From Parasphingorhabdus litoris DSM 22379 (lineage in GTDB: Bacteria > Pseudomonadota > Alphaproteobacteria > Sphingomonadales > Sphingomonadaceae), in assembly GCF_020906275.1 (NCBI RefSeq), contig NZ_CP086727.1, forward strand, positions 868,001-932,000: a DNA stretch of 64,000 nt. Direction: 5' to 3'. This document shows positions 18,825-28,741 of the stretch, one piece after another. A program made the translations under genes and the position numbers. The number at the start of each line of letters is the position of its first letter. The stretch's first letter is position 1. The notes below the pieces were generated by a model, which searched no databases, was not told where the DNA came from, and saw only the letters and a list, made by a program, of their open reading frames with translations.

Positions 18825-19411
18825 GCTGCGCGGCTACCAGGTTTGGTGGTCGGAATAGCGGCCAGTTCGGCGGGTACTTCGTCATCCGCATAAGAGGGCA
18901 CTTCAAGTGCGATTAGCGGAAAGAAAGGAACATCAAAATTCGCTGCTCCGTTCGATCGATCGACCAGTGCACCGGCCGCGACTACTTCTCCGCCAGCGTC
19001 GCCTATTGCCTTAATGGCTTCACGCGAGGAGAGTCCGGTTGTCACCACATCTTCCATCATCAGGACTTTTTGACCGGGCTCGAGGCGAAATCCGCGGCGC
19101 AATTCGAATGTACCTTCCGGGCGTTCCAGAAAGATCGCTTCCTTGCCGAGTGCTCGACCCATTTCATGGCCAACAATGACACCGCCCATTGCAGGTGAAA
19201 CGACAATCTCAATGGCATTGCGAATATCTTCGGGCATTTGGGCGACTAGGGCTTCTGCCAATCTAGCTCCCCTAGCGGGGTCCATCAGCACACGAGCACA
19301 TTGCAGATATTTTGCGCTATGGCGACCCGAGGACAATATGAAATGCCCTTCCAAAAGGGCGTCACAGGCGCGGAATTCGTCCAATATTTCGTTTTGGTTC
19401 AATGTTTTCAT
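18821..19411 (-). CDS. pyrE: Orotate phosphoribosyltransferase
   Basis: Converts orotate and PRPP to orotidine 5'-phosphate in pyrimidine synthesis. The PRPP-binding motif VLMMEDVVTTGLSSREAI and the N-terminal region FILSSGRHSAKYLQC are clear. The reading frame extends 20 codons upstream to a TTG at 19471 with another ATG at 19432; I favour the ATG at 19411 (196 residues) because the family begins close to this point, but no candidate has a strong ribosome site. It is the first gene of the minus-strand operon and is divergent from coxB. Confidence 0.93.
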   Translation of the reverse strand: MKTLNQNEILDEFRACDALLEGHFILSSGRHSAKYLQCARVLMDPARGARLAEALVAQMPEDIRNAIEIVVSPAMGGVIVGHEMGRALGKEAIFLERPEGTFELRRGFRLEPGQKVLMMEDVVTTGLSSREAIKAIGDAGGEVVAAGALVDRSNGAANFDVPFFPLIALEVPSYADDEVPAELAAIPTTKPGSRAA

Positions 19412-19563
19412 TCCATTCTGTATCGTTTTCATTTCGGAAATGGGTTCATCTTTGTTCCAATGAAAGTCCAAAAACTTAAAAAATATGCGTAGAGTAGCTT
19501 GAGGCTTGCGACAACCCTGCTTATAAGCCGCCCCAAACGGGATGTTTCAGGTTAATCGGGTTG

Positions 19564-19579
19564 ATGCCCAAATGGGCAT
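19564..19579. promoter_or_regulatory. Inverted repeat in the pyrE-coxB divergent region
   Basis: ATGCCC-AAAT-GGGCAT, a six-base-arm inverted repeat, lies in the 243-base region between the pyrE start and coxB. It could be an operator or a small RNA hairpin in the coxB leader. No clear -35/-10 pair could be assigned around it. Confidence 0.3.
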
Positions 19580-19654
19580 GTTTACCAGAATATCTGGCTG
19601 ATTTAAGGGCTGAAAACGACCGAAAATTAGGGCTTATATAAGGTTGAGCAAGGT

Positions 19655-20698
19655 ATGACTCATTACGTGAAATCATGGATTCTGGCATTGGGCCTGATTC
19701 TCACGCCAGCGGCGGCTATGGCGCAAGATGCATTGCCAGCAGCACCGGGGGCGGAAGCTGCTCCAGCTGAGGCGAGCGTAGAGGATACGGCTGCTCAAGC
19801 AGAAGCGGCTCCGGCATCGGGTCTTGATCCAGCTTTGTATACGCCGATGAAGCCAACCGAAGGCGTCGGAATGCCGGTTGATGGAGGTCTGGATTTTCAG
19901 CCACAGGTCAGTGAGACTGGCAAGGAAGCAAAATGGATCAATAACAGCATATTGCTGCCTATCATGGCCGCTATTTGCCTGTTCGTTCTAGCGTTACTAT
20001 TCTGGGTGATGATCCGTTTTCGCCGTGGAGCTAATCCTGAGCCTTCGAAAACGACCCATAATACATTCATAGAAATTGTCTGGACGGTTGTCCCCGTTAT
20101 CATTCTCCTGGTTATTGCTGTTCCGTCGATCAGCTTGCTCGCCAAGCAGTTCGAGCCAGCGCCGGAAGACGCGCTGACGGTTAAAGTCACGGGATATCAA
20201 TGGTATTGGGGTTATAATTATCCTGACAATGGTGACTTCGAAATTATTTCCAACATGCTTCCGGAAGAAGAAGCAGATGCGCGTGGTGAACCATTTCAGC
20301 TTGCCGTTGATAACCGGATGGTTATCCCTGTTGGCAAGCCGGTTAAAATGTTGATCACGGGCGCAGATGTTATTCACAGCTTTGCGATTCCGGCGGCGTG
20401 GTTCAAACTCGATGCTGTTCCAGGGCGCATCAACGAAAAAGTGCTGCAAATTGATGAGGTGGGCGTTTATTACGGTCAATGTTCCGAGCTTTGCGGGGCG
20501 CGACATGGCTTTATGCCAATCGCGGTGGAAGTGTTGCCTGAAGACAAGTTTAACGACTGGGTTCGTGCTAATGGCGGAACCGTAAAAGGCGAAGAGGCTG
20601 CCGACGAGGAAGGTAATGATGAAGCGGCTGAAGAAGTCGCATCAGATGAAACGACAACAGAAGGCGCGCCTGCTGATGCAGCCGCCGCTGCGAATTAA
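19655..20698 (+). CDS. ctaC: Cytochrome c oxidase subunit II
   Basis: A 347-residue subunit carrying the binuclear CuA centre that accepts electrons from cytochrome c. Signal peptide (1-23, ending AMAQ), an Ala/Glu/Pro-rich linker, two membrane helices (about 95-125 and 143-165), then the periplasmic cupredoxin domain with [13 protein letters not shown] and the CuA ligands in VIHSF and [12 protein letters not shown] (about 276-287). The C-terminus is an acidic low-complexity tail of about 45 residues. First gene of the oxidase operon; ctaD begins 14 bases later. Confidence 0.96.
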   Translation: MTHYVKSWILALGLILTPAAAMAQDALPAAPGAEAAPAEASVEDTAAQAEAAPASGLDPALYTPMKPTEGVGMPVDGGLDFQPQVSETGKEAKWINNSILLPIMAAICLFVLALLFWVMIRFRRGANPEPSKTTHNTFIEIVWTVVPVIILLVIAVPSISLLAKQFEPAPEDALTVKVTGYQWYWGYNYPDNGDFEIISNMLPEEEADARGEPFQLAVDNRMVIPVGKPVKMLITGADVIHSFAIPAAWFKLDAVPGRINEKVLQIDEVGVYYGQCSELCGARHGFMPIAVEVLPEDKFNDWVRANGGTVKGEEAADEEGNDEAAEEVASDETTTEGAPADAAAAAN

Positions 20699-20712
20699 GG
20701 GAAACGCAAGCG

Positions 20713-22365
20713 ATGACAACTATTGCAGCAGATGGCCAGATTTTGGATGATCACGCGCATGATGCGGACCACAAGCCGGCCTTTTTCCAACGTTGGTTCA
20801 TGTCGACCAACCATAAAGATATCGGTACGCTTTACCTGATTTTCGCAATTATTGCTGGTATTATTGGCGGCGCGATTTCCGGCATGATGCGGATGGAACT
20901 GGCTGAGCCGGGTATCCAATATCTCACTGGCTGGGTCGGGTCAGGCGCATCCATGGACGAAGCGCTTCACCTTTGGAATGTCCTTATCACCGCACATGGT
21001 TTGATTATGGTTTTCTTCATGGTGATGCCGGCCATGATTGGTGGCTTCGGTAACTGGTTTGTGCCGCTCATGATCGGTGCGCCGGATATGGCATTCCCGC
21101 GGATGAACAATGTCAGTTTTTGGCTGTTGATCCCTGCTTTTTTGCTGTTGCTCGGGTCAGCCTTCGTTCCTGGTGGAACGGGTGATGGTGCTGGTACCGG
21201 GTGGACGGTCTATGCACCGCTATCGACTTCTGGTTCGGTTGGTCCAGCGGTGGACATGGCCATTCTTTCACTGCATCTGGCTGGTGCGAGTTCCATTTTG
21301 GGCGCTGTTAACTTTATAACGACCATTTTGAACATGCGCGCACCCGGCATGACGTTGCACAAAATGCCATTGTTCGTGTGGTCGGTTCTGGTTACCGCAT
21401 TTTTGCTATTGCTCGCACTCCCCGTTTTGGCTGCCGCTATCACGATGCTGCTGACGGATCGGAACTTTGGAACAACATTCTTTGATGCTGCTGGTGGTGG
21501 TGATCCGGTGCTTTATCAGCATCTCTTCTGGTTCTTTGGCCACCCGGAAGTCTACATCATGATTCTTCCTGGCTTCGGTATGATCAGCCACATTATTTCC
21601 ACCTTCTCACGCAAGCCGATTTTCGGTTATCTTGGCATGGCCTATGCAATGGTGGCAATTGGTGTTGTGGGCTTCGTGGTCTGGGCGCACCATATGTTTA
21701 CCACGGGCATGTCAGTCAATGTGAAGATGTACTTCACGGCTGCAACTATGGTAATTGCGGTGCCGACTGGCATCAAAATCTTCTCGTGGATCGCAACCAT
21801 GTGGGGCGGTTCCATGACGTTCAAAACGCCAATGGTCTGGGCATTGGGCTTTATCTTTATGTTTACCGTAGGCGGCGTAACGGGCGTTGTGCTGGCCAAT
21901 GGCGGCATCGACGACAATCTACATGATACTTATTATGTGGTTGCTCACTTCCACTATGTGTTGTCTCTCGGGGCAGTCTTCTCGATCTTTGCCGGTTTCT
22001 ATTATTGGTTCCCGAAAATGTCGGGTCGCCACTATAATGAACTGCTTGGTCAGTTGCATTTCTGGATTTTCTTCATCGGTGTGAACGTTTTGTTCTTCCC
22101 CATGCACTTCCTGGGTAACCAGAGCATGCCGCGCCGCTATCCTGACTATCCTGATCAGTTTGCTTATTGGAACGAGATCGCATCAATCGGCTATGTGATA
22201 ATGGCAGTTGGTGTGTTGATCTTCTTCGTCAACATTGCTTGGTCGATGATTGCTGGCCGCAAGGCAGAAGGAAATTACTGGGGCGAAGGAGCGACAACGC
22301 TGGAATGGACATTGTCCAGCCCACCGCCATTTCACCAGTTTGAAACACTGCCTCAGATAAAATAA
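20713..22365 (+). CDS. ctaD: Cytochrome c oxidase subunit I (aa3 type)
   Basis: A 550-residue twelve-helix haem-copper oxidase subunit, the proton-pumping catalytic core that reduces oxygen. [21 protein letters not shown] carries the CuB histidine and the Glu of the A1-type D-channel, HHMFTTGM the other CuB histidines, and [13 protein letters not shown] the haem a3/a histidines. The N-terminal [14 protein letters not shown] is the conserved family start. The A1-type GHPEVY motif places it with mitochondrial-like aa3 oxidases. Confidence 0.97.
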   Translation: MTTIAADGQILDDHAHDADHKPAFFQRWFMSTNHKDIGTLYLIFAIIAGIIGGAISGMMRMELAEPGIQYLTGWVGSGASMDEALHLWNVLITAHGLIMVFFMVMPAMIGGFGNWFVPLMIGAPDMAFPRMNNVSFWLLIPAFLLLLGSAFVPGGTGDGAGTGWTVYAPLSTSGSVGPAVDMAILSLHLAGASSILGAVNFITTILNMRAPGMTLHKMPLFVWSVLVTAFLLLLALPVLAAAITMLLTDRNFGTTFFDAAGGGDPVLYQHLFWFFGHPEVYIMILPGFGMISHIISTFSRKPIFGYLGMAYAMVAIGVVGFVVWAHHMFTTGMSVNVKMYFTAATMVIAVPTGIKIFSWIATMWGGSMTFKTPMVWALGFIFMFTVGGVTGVVLANGGIDDNLHDTYYVVAHFHYVLSLGAVFSIFAGFYYWFPKMSGRHYNELLGQLHFWIFFIGVNVLFFPMHFLGNQSMPRRYPDYPDQFAYWNEIASIGYVIMAVGVLIFFVNIAWSMIAGRKAEGNYWGEGATTLEWTLSSPPPFHQFETLPQIK

Positions 22366-22455
22366 TCGAGGCGAAACCAAGGATCAGTCTGTCCCGTGAC
22401 CTTTCGGTTACTGGACAGACCTCCACATTGACGACTTGAGATATTTGAAAAAGAT

Positions 22456-23361
22456 ATGACAATCGCTTCAACATCATCCCACAAGCTGGCTAGCGCACAG
22501 GACCTGTTTGCGCTGACCAAGCCGCGCGTGATGTCGTTAGTGATCTTTACTGCTATTTGTGGTTTGCTGGCAGCTCCTGGCTCAATCCATCCGGTGATTG
22601 GTTTTACTGCGATATTGGCGATTAGCCTGGGTGCGGGGGCTTCTGCAGCCCTGAACCAATGGTATGAGTATGATATCGATGCTGTAATGAAACGGACAGC
22701 AGATCGTCCACTTCCGGCTGGCCGCATGGACCGTGAAACAGCCCTGCATTTCGGCGTCGGATTATCCGTCTTTTCCGTTTTGCTGATGGGTGTCGCGGTC
22801 AACTGGTTGAGCGCTGCGATATTGGCTTTTTCTATCTTCTTCTATGCCGTGGTCTATACCATATGGCTGAAACGTAGCACGCCGCAGAATATCGTTATTG
22901 GCGGTGCCGCCGGTGCTTTCCCACCTGTGATAGGTTGGGCGGCCGTAACCGGCGATATCACAATCATGCCGCTGTTACTCTTTGCCATCATTTTCTTTTG
23001 GACACCGCCGCATTTCTGGGCGCTCGCGCTTTTTGTGAACAGCGATTATTCCAAAGCGGGAATACCGATGATGCCCGTTGTTGCTGGCCGACAATCGACG
23101 CGTAAGCAGATTGCTGCTTACAGCCTGATCTTGGCTGCATGCGCTATCGCACCATATGTCCTTGGAATGACGGGTGTGATCTATGGCGCTTCTTCGATAA
23201 TATTGAGTTTGGTGTTCATTCTCCTCTCTTTCCGCGTTGGCATGAGCAAGACAGAGAACCCTGCAGCCATGAAGGCGGAAAAGCATCTTTTTAGCTATTC
23301 GATACTATATCTCTTCACTCTTTTCGGTGCGCTTGTTGCGGACAGGATGATGTTCGCATGA
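22456..23361 (+). CDS. ctaB: Protohaem IX farnesyltransferase (haem O synthase)
   Basis: A 301-residue polytopic UbiA-family prenyltransferase that adds a farnesyl group to haem B, making haem O for the aa3 oxidase. The first Asp-rich motif [25 protein letters not shown] lies near 72-96 and the loop with [19 protein letters not shown] contains the second conserved region. Located between ctaD and the small CoxF-like gene; its stop codon overlaps the start of that gene by four bases. Confidence 0.95.
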   Translation: MTIASTSSHKLASAQDLFALTKPRVMSLVIFTAICGLLAAPGSIHPVIGFTAILAISLGAGASAALNQWYEYDIDAVMKRTADRPLPAGRMDRETALHFGVGLSVFSVLLMGVAVNWLSAAILAFSIFFYAVVYTIWLKRSTPQNIVIGGAAGAFPPVIGWAAVTGDITIMPLLLFAIIFFWTPPHFWALALFVNSDYSKAGIPMMPVVAGRQSTRKQIAAYSLILAACAIAPYVLGMTGVIYGASSIILSLVFILLSFRVGMSKTENPAAMKAEKHLFSYSILYLFTLFGALVADRMMFA

Positions 23362-23522
23362 GCGAAATTGATACCCATAAAACAACAATGTCGCCTGAGG
23401 AACAAAAGGCATATCAAGCCAAGCAAAGGCAGCGTGCAGTTATCATGGCCGGGTTGCTCTTTTTTCTGGTAGTGTTATTTTATCTTATAACCTTCGTTAA
23501 GATAAACGGAGCGGTGTCATGA
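23358..23522 (+). CDS. coxF: CoxF-like small membrane protein
   Basis: A 54-residue gene read directly from the sequence: ATG at 23358 inside the ctaB stop (ATGA) and TGA at 23520-23522 inside the ctaG start (ATGA). The product has a basic N-terminal helix ([11 protein letters not shown]) followed by one membrane helix (about 28-46, [19 protein letters not shown]) and a VKINGAVS tail. Size, position between ctaB and ctaG, and topology match the CoxF proteins of alphaproteobacterial oxidase operons, which are thought to aid assembly. Coupled start and stop on both sides strongly support it as a real gene. Confidence 0.85.
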   Translation: MSEIDTHKTTMSPEEQKAYQAKQRQRAVIMAGLLFFLVVLFYLITFVKINGAVS

Positions 23523-24109
23523 GCCACGCACAGACGCAAGATTTATCGAGTAAAAACATCCGCAGCGCCATGATGGCAGGTGCGATGGGTTTGGCTATGC
23601 TGGGCATGGGTTATGCAGCGGTACCCCTTTACGAAATTTTTTGTCGCGTTACCGGATATGGCGGAACAACGCAGCGTGTAGGTGAAGCCCAGGCGGCTAC
23701 CGTGCAAGCTACCTCCAGGGTCATGTCAGTCAGGTTTGACTCCAATGTGAACTCCGCTTTGCCATGGGCATTCAAACCTGAAAACCCTGTAGACCGGGTC
23801 AGCGTTGGCGCACGCGACATGGCGATTTATATCGCAACCAACAAGTCGGATCAGCCCGTCGTTGGCACGGCAACATTCAACGTGACCCCTGTACAAGCAG
23901 GAAAATATTTCCACAAAGTGCAATGCTTTTGCTTCACGGAGCAACTTTTGGAGCCAGGGCAAACGATGCGGATGCCCGTATTATATTATGTCGATCCCGC
24001 GATTTTGGAAGATCCAGAAACGCGTGACATTGAAGAAATCACCTTAAGCTACACATTTTATCGCTCTAAAGACGGCATTGCGGTGGACCCCGCTAAGAGC
24101 GATAGCTAA
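23519..24109 (+). CDS. ctaG: Cytochrome c oxidase assembly protein CtaG/Cox11
   Basis: A 196-residue copper chaperone that delivers copper to the CuB site of subunit I. One N-terminal membrane helix (about 16-38) precedes a periplasmic domain with VPLYEIFCRVTGYGG and the copper-binding CFCF motif in KVQCFCFTEQLL (about 134-145). It overlaps the small CoxF-like gene by four bases and precedes the subunit III gene by 33 bases. Confidence 0.96.
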   Translation: MSHAQTQDLSSKNIRSAMMAGAMGLAMLGMGYAAVPLYEIFCRVTGYGGTTQRVGEAQAATVQATSRVMSVRFDSNVNSALPWAFKPENPVDRVSVGARDMAIYIATNKSDQPVVGTATFNVTPVQAGKYFHKVQCFCFTEQLLEPGQTMRMPVLYYVDPAILEDPETRDIEEITLSYTFYRSKDGIAVDPAKSDS

Positions 24110-24142
24110 GAACAGTAACGAACAAATCTGGGGAATAGAACC

Positions 24143-25012
24143 ATGGCTGGAGCCAAAAACCACGATTACCATATTTTGCCGCCGGACATTTGGCCGTTTA
24201 TCGGTTCCATGTCGGCATTGGTTATGGCTTTTGGCGGCATCATGTGGATGCACCCTGACGTATTCGGGTCTTTCGGTTCGCTTGTTTTCGCCATTGGTGT
24301 TGGCCTCGTTGGTTTGACCTTTTTTACTTGGTGGGCAAATGTTGTTAAAGAAGCCCATGCTGGTGATCACACGCCCGTAGTTCAGCTTCATCTGCGCTAT
24401 GGAATGATCCTTTTCATTGCGTCGGAAGTCATGTTCTTTGTTGGTTGGTTCTGGGCGTGGTTTGACTATTCCTTGTTCCCGCAGCCAATTGATTTTGCCG
24501 ATGGTATCGCCACTAATATGATCGGTCAGGAAGGCGCTGCAGCGCTTATGCAGTGGCCGCCCAAGGGGATCGAGGTTTTAAATGCGTTTGAGCTACCGCT
24601 TCTCAACACCCTTATTCTGCTGTGTTCCGGCACAACCGTTACATGGGCGCATCATTCGCTGATACATGGAAATCGTGAAGGGTTGATCACTGGCTTGTGG
24701 CTGACAATCATTCTCGGTGTCGTGTTTAGCCTGATACAGGCTTATGAGTATAGCATCGCACCTTTCCCATTTGCTGGGCTCAACTACAGCAGCGCTTTTT
24801 ACATGGCGACAGGATTCCATGGTTTTCACGTACTCGTCGGCACAATCTTCCTAATTGTTTGCTTGGCGCGGGCTTATAAAGGCCATTTCACTCCCAAGCA
24901 GCATTTCGGCTTTGAAGCGGCTGCTTGGTATTGGCACTTTGTTGACGTTGTTTGGTTGTTCCTGTTCCTTGCAGTCTATGTTTGGGGCGGATGGGGCGCA
25001 CCGGTTCACTAG
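24143..25012 (+). CDS. ctaE: Cytochrome c oxidase subunit III
   Basis: A 289-residue seven-helix subunit that stabilises the catalytic core. The conserved stretches FASEVMFFVGWFWAWFDYSLFP, GTTVTWAHHSLIHGNREG, ATGFHGFHVLVGTIFLI and AAWYWHFVDVVWLFLF are all present (shown here from the family blocks near residues 92, 172, 228 and 262). A GGGGAATAGA site precedes the ATG. It completes the structural set of an aa3 oxidase in this operon. Confidence 0.96.
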   Translation: MAGAKNHDYHILPPDIWPFIGSMSALVMAFGGIMWMHPDVFGSFGSLVFAIGVGLVGLTFFTWWANVVKEAHAGDHTPVVQLHLRYGMILFIASEVMFFVGWFWAWFDYSLFPQPIDFADGIATNMIGQEGAAALMQWPPKGIEVLNAFELPLLNTLILLCSGTTVTWAHHSLIHGNREGLITGLWLTIILGVVFSLIQAYEYSIAPFPFAGLNYSSAFYMATGFHGFHVLVGTIFLIVCLARAYKGHFTPKQHFGFEAAAWYWHFVDVVWLFLFLAVYVWGGWGAPVH

Positions 25013-25021
25013 GACAGGTTA

Positions 25022-25414
25022 TTGACTGATACTGAAAACTCGAAAGGGCAGCCGGATCTTATTCCCGCTGCCCTTTTTGGACTTTGTCCCCATTGCGGTC
25101 AAAAGACACTGTTTCGCAGCATCACCGCTTTTTCTGACAAATGCCGGGCGTGCGGGCTAGACTATCGGGAATATAATGTCGGGGATGGTCCGGCTGCGTT
25201 TCTGACGCTGATTGTCGGAGGGTTGGTGCTGGCGCTGGCCTTGATTGTCGAGCTTAACTACCGACCATCTATGTGGCTGCATGTGATTTTATGGTTTCCG
25301 TTGACTATAGTAGCCGTTGTCGGATCTCTGAGAGTGTCAAAGGCGATTTTGCTTATTCTGGAACATCGCAATCAAGCACGCGAGGGTAGTATTGACGACG
25401 GCGATGCGACATGA
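25022..25414 (+). CDS. DUF983 family protein
   Basis: A 130-residue protein with a zinc-ribbon-like N-terminus (two CxxC pairs: CPHCGQK and CRACGLD) and two membrane helices (about 56-78 and 84-105). DUF983 proteins are usually found beside cytochrome c oxidase genes, as here, but their function is not established. The TTG start is preceded by AGGACAGG. Its stop overlaps the SURF1 start by four bases. Confidence 0.85.
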   Translation: MTDTENSKGQPDLIPAALFGLCPHCGQKTLFRSITAFSDKCRACGLDYREYNVGDGPAAFLTLIVGGLVLALALIVELNYRPSMWLHVILWFPLTIVAVVGSLRVSKAILLILEHRNQAREGSIDDGDAT

Positions 25415-26001
25415 AGCGGTTACCTATTGTCGTGACCCTGATCGTTTTAGCCGCAGTAGCGACGATGATTGCGCTTGGCGTTTGGCAGTTGCAGCGCGCC
25501 GAGTGGAAAAATAGCCTGTTGGCGACTTATGAGGCGGCAGGCGATCAACCTGCCATTAGCTATCCATCGGTACCAACCACAGATAACCTGCTTTATTTTC
25601 GACGATCCTCTGTGAATTGCCTAGAAATATTATCCTGGCGTTCTGTCAGTGGACGGAATGCCAACGATCAATCAGGTTGGGCGCACATAGCTCATTGCCG
25701 AACATCAGGAGCCGAAGGGCCGGGCGCGCAAGTTGTCGCAGGCTGGTCCCGATCGCCTGAAAACCCCGAATGGAGCGGCGGCACGGTTAATGGGATCATC
25801 GCGCCAGACAGCCAGCATGTTCTGCGCCTGGTTGCTAGCGAGCCAGTTGCCGGATTGCAGAAAAGTCAGGAACCCTCGACGGATGACGTTCCCAACAATC
25901 ATATGGCTTATGCTGTACAATGGTTTTTATTCGCTGGAATCGCATTGATCATCTATTTTCTAGCTTTGCGAGGGCGCAACCGAGCGGCAACCAAAGCTTA
26001 G
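25411..26001 (+). CDS. SURF1 family oxidase assembly protein
   Basis: A 196-residue protein with the SURF1 plan: an N-terminal membrane helix (about 5-24) ending LGVWQLQRAEWK, a soluble periplasmic domain, and a C-terminal helix after NNHMAYAVQWFLF (about 166-186). SURF1 helps insert haem a into subunit I. It is shorter than the usual 220-250 residues and the middle domain is divergent, but no frameshift is evident. It is the last oxidase assembly gene; thrC follows. Confidence 0.85.
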   Translation: MKRLPIVVTLIVLAAVATMIALGVWQLQRAEWKNSLLATYEAAGDQPAISYPSVPTTDNLLYFRRSSVNCLEILSWRSVSGRNANDQSGWAHIAHCRTSGAEGPGAQVVAGWSRSPENPEWSGGTVNGIIAPDSQHVLRLVASEPVAGLQKSQEPSTDDVPNNHMAYAVQWFLFAGIALIIYFLALRGRNRAATKA

Positions 26002-26043
26002 AACTTGCCCTCCGACAGCGAGGCCGCTAACCCGCTGGCCATC

Positions 26044-27447
26044 ATGGAATATATCTCGACACGCGGCGGCGCGGCGCCTTTGGATTTTGAACAGGTAACT
26101 CTGGCTGGATTGGCTGGTGATGGCGGGCTGTATGTCCCATCCCATTGGCCCAAGCTGGCAGAAGGCGATATCGCCGATATGGCCAGTCTTAGCTATTCCG
26201 AAGTTGCCGTGCGGGTGATGAAGCCATTTGTCGGAGATGTGCTCAGCGAAGGTGAGTTGCGCGATTTGTGTGACAAGGCTTATGGACGCTTTGCCCACAA
26301 AGCTGTGACCCCACTCGTGCAGTTGGATGGCCAGCATTGGTTGCTGGAGCTTTTCCATGGTCCCACACTCGCCTTCAAGGATGTTGCGTTGCAGTTGCTG
26401 GGCCTATTGTTTGAGAAATTCCTGGCACGGCAGGACAAGCATCTGACCGTCGTTGGAGCGACCTCGGGTGATACTGGGTCCGCTGCCATAGATGCGCTGG
26501 CAGGGCGCGAGAAGGTGGATATCTTCATGCTGCATCCGGACGGACGCATATCCGATGTCCAGCGGCGGCAGATGACCACGGTATTGGCGCCCAACGTCCA
26601 TAATATTGCTATCAACGGCAGCTTCGATGACGCCCAAGCCATGGTCAAAAGGATGTTTGCCGACGAGCAGGTGATGGACCGGTTTGCGATTTCTGCGGTT
26701 AACTCGATCAACTGGGCGCGATTGATGGCGCAGATCGTCTATTATTTCTATGCAGCCTCTCGACTTGGAGCGCCCCATCGCAAGGTCGCTTTCTCTGTCC
26801 CAACAGGTAATTTTGGTGATGTCTTCGCGGGCTATGTCGCGGCGCAAATGGGATTGCCGGTGGAACGGCTTGTGGTTGCCACAAACGTCAATGATATTTT
26901 ACATCGGGCTTTGCGCAAAGGTGACTATTCGGCCGACACAGTGACGCCAACCGCTGCACCGTCGATGGATATTCAGATCAGCAGCAATTTTGAGCGATTA
27001 CTTTTTGATCTCGAAGGCCGGGACGGTGCGAAGACAGCTGCACGGATGAAAGCTTTCGAAGAATCACGCGATATGCAGATCGCACCGGAAATGCTGGAAA
27101 AAGCTGCAGCAATCTTCACTAGCGAGCGTGTCGACCCTGATAGTATGACGCTCGCCATGAGCCAGGCGCAGGAGGATTCTGGGCAGGTAATCGATCCCCA
27201 TACTGCGATCGGGCTATCCGCTGCCCGATCGGCTGATATTGATCCATCCGTTCCGATTGTCACATTGGCCACTGCCCATCCGGCTAAGTTTCGCGATGCG
27301 GTCGAGCGAGCAACCGGCATGCGTCCGGCGTTGCCGCGACGTATTGGGGATCTGTTCGATCGAGAAGAAGCCTGCGATAAATTGCCCGGCGATTATGACG
27401 CGGTAAAAGCATTTGTGACCACTCATGCTACGGCTGCCAATGGTTGA
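26044..27447 (+). CDS. thrC: Threonine synthase
   Basis: A 467-residue PLP enzyme that converts O-phosphohomoserine to threonine. FHGPTLAFKDVALQLLG contains the PLP-binding lysine and TSGDTGSAAIDAL the phosphate-binding loop; FSVPTGNFGDVFAGYVA is the second conserved block. I chose the ATG at 26044 because MEYISTRGG matches the usual ThrC N-terminus; the frame extends 13 codons to a TTG at 26005. Its order after SURF1 is common in alphaproteobacteria. Confidence 0.94.
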   Translation: MEYISTRGGAAPLDFEQVTLAGLAGDGGLYVPSHWPKLAEGDIADMASLSYSEVAVRVMKPFVGDVLSEGELRDLCDKAYGRFAHKAVTPLVQLDGQHWLLELFHGPTLAFKDVALQLLGLLFEKFLARQDKHLTVVGATSGDTGSAAIDALAGREKVDIFMLHPDGRISDVQRRQMTTVLAPNVHNIAINGSFDDAQAMVKRMFADEQVMDRFAISAVNSINWARLMAQIVYYFYAASRLGAPHRKVAFSVPTGNFGDVFAGYVAAQMGLPVERLVVATNVNDILHRALRKGDYSADTVTPTAAPSMDIQISSNFERLLFDLEGRDGAKTAARMKAFEESRDMQIAPEMLEKAAAIFTSERVDPDSMTLAMSQAQEDSGQVIDPHTAIGLSAARSADIDPSVPIVTLATAHPAKFRDAVERATGMRPALPRRIGDLFDREEACDKLPGDYDAVKAFVTTHATAANG

Positions 27448-28324
27448 TGCGACCGTGAAGCCTGGCGTGATGATCAGCGATCCGCGCAGCGACTATGCGC
27501 TGATCGATAGCGGTGATGGCCGCAAGCTGGAACGCTATGGCGACTATCAATTTATTCGCCCGGAACCGCAGGCCATGTGGGCGCCTGCACAGGATGATTG
27601 GCAGGCCGATGGTGAATTTATTCCCGCATCGGATAATGACGGTGGCGGACGCTGGCATTTCAATCGACCTGTGCCTAAAGAAGGATGGCCGCTGACTTGG
27701 GAAGAGGTCACCTTTACGGCGCAATGCACACCCTTTCGCCATCTTGCTTATTTCCCTGACATGGACCCGGTATGGCGCTGGATCCGGTCGAATCTGGAAG
27801 GCGTTGAGGAAGCGCAGGCGCTTAATCTCTTTGGCTATACAGGTGTTGGGACATTGGCGCTGTCCGCTTCTGGCGCAAAGCTGGTGCATGTCGATGCGTC
27901 GAAGAAATCCGTGTCGGCGGCGCGGGACAATGCTACTCTTTCCGGCATGTCGGAGCGCCCGGTACGCTGGATTATTGACGATGCTGCGAAATTTGCAGCG
28001 CGGGAAGTACGGCGGGAACGGCGCTATGATGCGATTCTGCTTGACCCACCCAAATATGGCCGCGGGCCGGATGGCGAGATATGGCGGCTTGAGGAAGACC
28101 TCGCCCCGCTGATTGAGAATTGCGGGAAGCTGCTCGACGAGAATAGCCGCTGCCTTTTTCTGACCGTTTATGCGGTGCGTATGTCTGCGTTGGCGCTAGG
28201 GTCGCTCCTTACAGAGAAGTTGGCTCATCTTGGTGGCATGATTGAGGTTGGCGATCTCGCGGTATGCGAAGAAGCGCGCGGACTGCTGCTGCCGACGGCG
28301 ATTTATGCGCGTTGGTCCAAATGA
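27425..28324 (+). CDS. Class I SAM-dependent methyltransferase (RlmI-like)
   Basis: A 299-residue methyltransferase. Motif I NLFGYTGVGTLALSASGA, the acidic ribose-binding residue in VHVDASKKSV, and the catalytic-type LLDPPKYGRG (about 212-221) match the RlmI/RlmK-like rRNA methyltransferase superfamily, though the N-terminal PUA domain of RlmI is not obvious. It probably methylates an RNA base. The start overlaps thrC: ATG 27425 (23-base overlap) or ATG 27440 (8-base overlap) are both possible. Confidence 0.8.
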   Translation: MLRLPMVDATVKPGVMISDPRSDYALIDSGDGRKLERYGDYQFIRPEPQAMWAPAQDDWQADGEFIPASDNDGGGRWHFNRPVPKEGWPLTWEEVTFTAQCTPFRHLAYFPDMDPVWRWIRSNLEGVEEAQALNLFGYTGVGTLALSASGAKLVHVDASKKSVSAARDNATLSGMSERPVRWIIDDAAKFAAREVRRERRYDAILLDPPKYGRGPDGEIWRLEEDLAPLIENCGKLLDENSRCLFLTVYAVRMSALALGSLLTEKLAHLGGMIEVGDLAVCEEARGLLLPTAIYARWSK

Positions 28325-28369
28325 CAAGCATGGCTTGCCAATGGCGCTGCAACATGGTGAAGACATAAT

Positions 28370-28741
28370 ATGACAGACTCACTTACATTAGAGGTCAATG
28401 ATTTAGAGGTAGATGTCCTGACCGGCATTTATTCGGAAGAGACCCACTTGCCGCAGCCTTTGCGGATTTCTATTGCCGCTGAACTCAAGATTCAGGAGCG
28501 CTATGAAGCGGATACGCCGCTGGATAGCTCCAAAAATTATATGGACCTTAAAGATGCCGCGACATCAGCTCTACCGGAAGGCGTTCATTTCAAACTGATC
28601 GAAGCGGTGGCCGATCATATTATCGAGACATTGTTCCTACAGGACAAAAGCGTGCTTCGGGTGACGGTGAAAATCGTCAAATTGCTGATCTCCGAAAAGG
28701 GTGAAGCCATCGGTATTACGTTGTCCCGGGCGCGCAAATGA
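28370..28741 (+). CDS. folB: Dihydroneopterin aldolase family protein
   Basis: A 123-residue FolB-fold protein. LEVNDLEVDVLTGIYSEETHLPQPLRISI is the N-terminal core, NYMDL the conserved loop, and IEAVADHIIETLF the helix bearing the catalytic-type residues. It cleaves or epimerises 7,8-dihydroneopterin in folate synthesis. Its stop overlaps the start of the next gene, a pteridine-reductase-like SDR, by four bases, which supports a joint pterin role. Confidence 0.88.
   Translation: MTDSLTLEVNDLEVDVLTGIYSEETHLPQPLRISIAAELKIQERYEADTPLDSSKNYMDLKDAATSALPEGVHFKLIEAVADHIIETLFLQDKSVLRVTVKIVKLLISEKGEAIGITLSRARK

Noticed and set aside
25411..26001. SURF1 gene as a frameshifted pseudogene because of its short length
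   Set aside because: Both terminal helices and the NNHMAYAVQWF motif are intact in one frame, and coupling to neighbours is normal.
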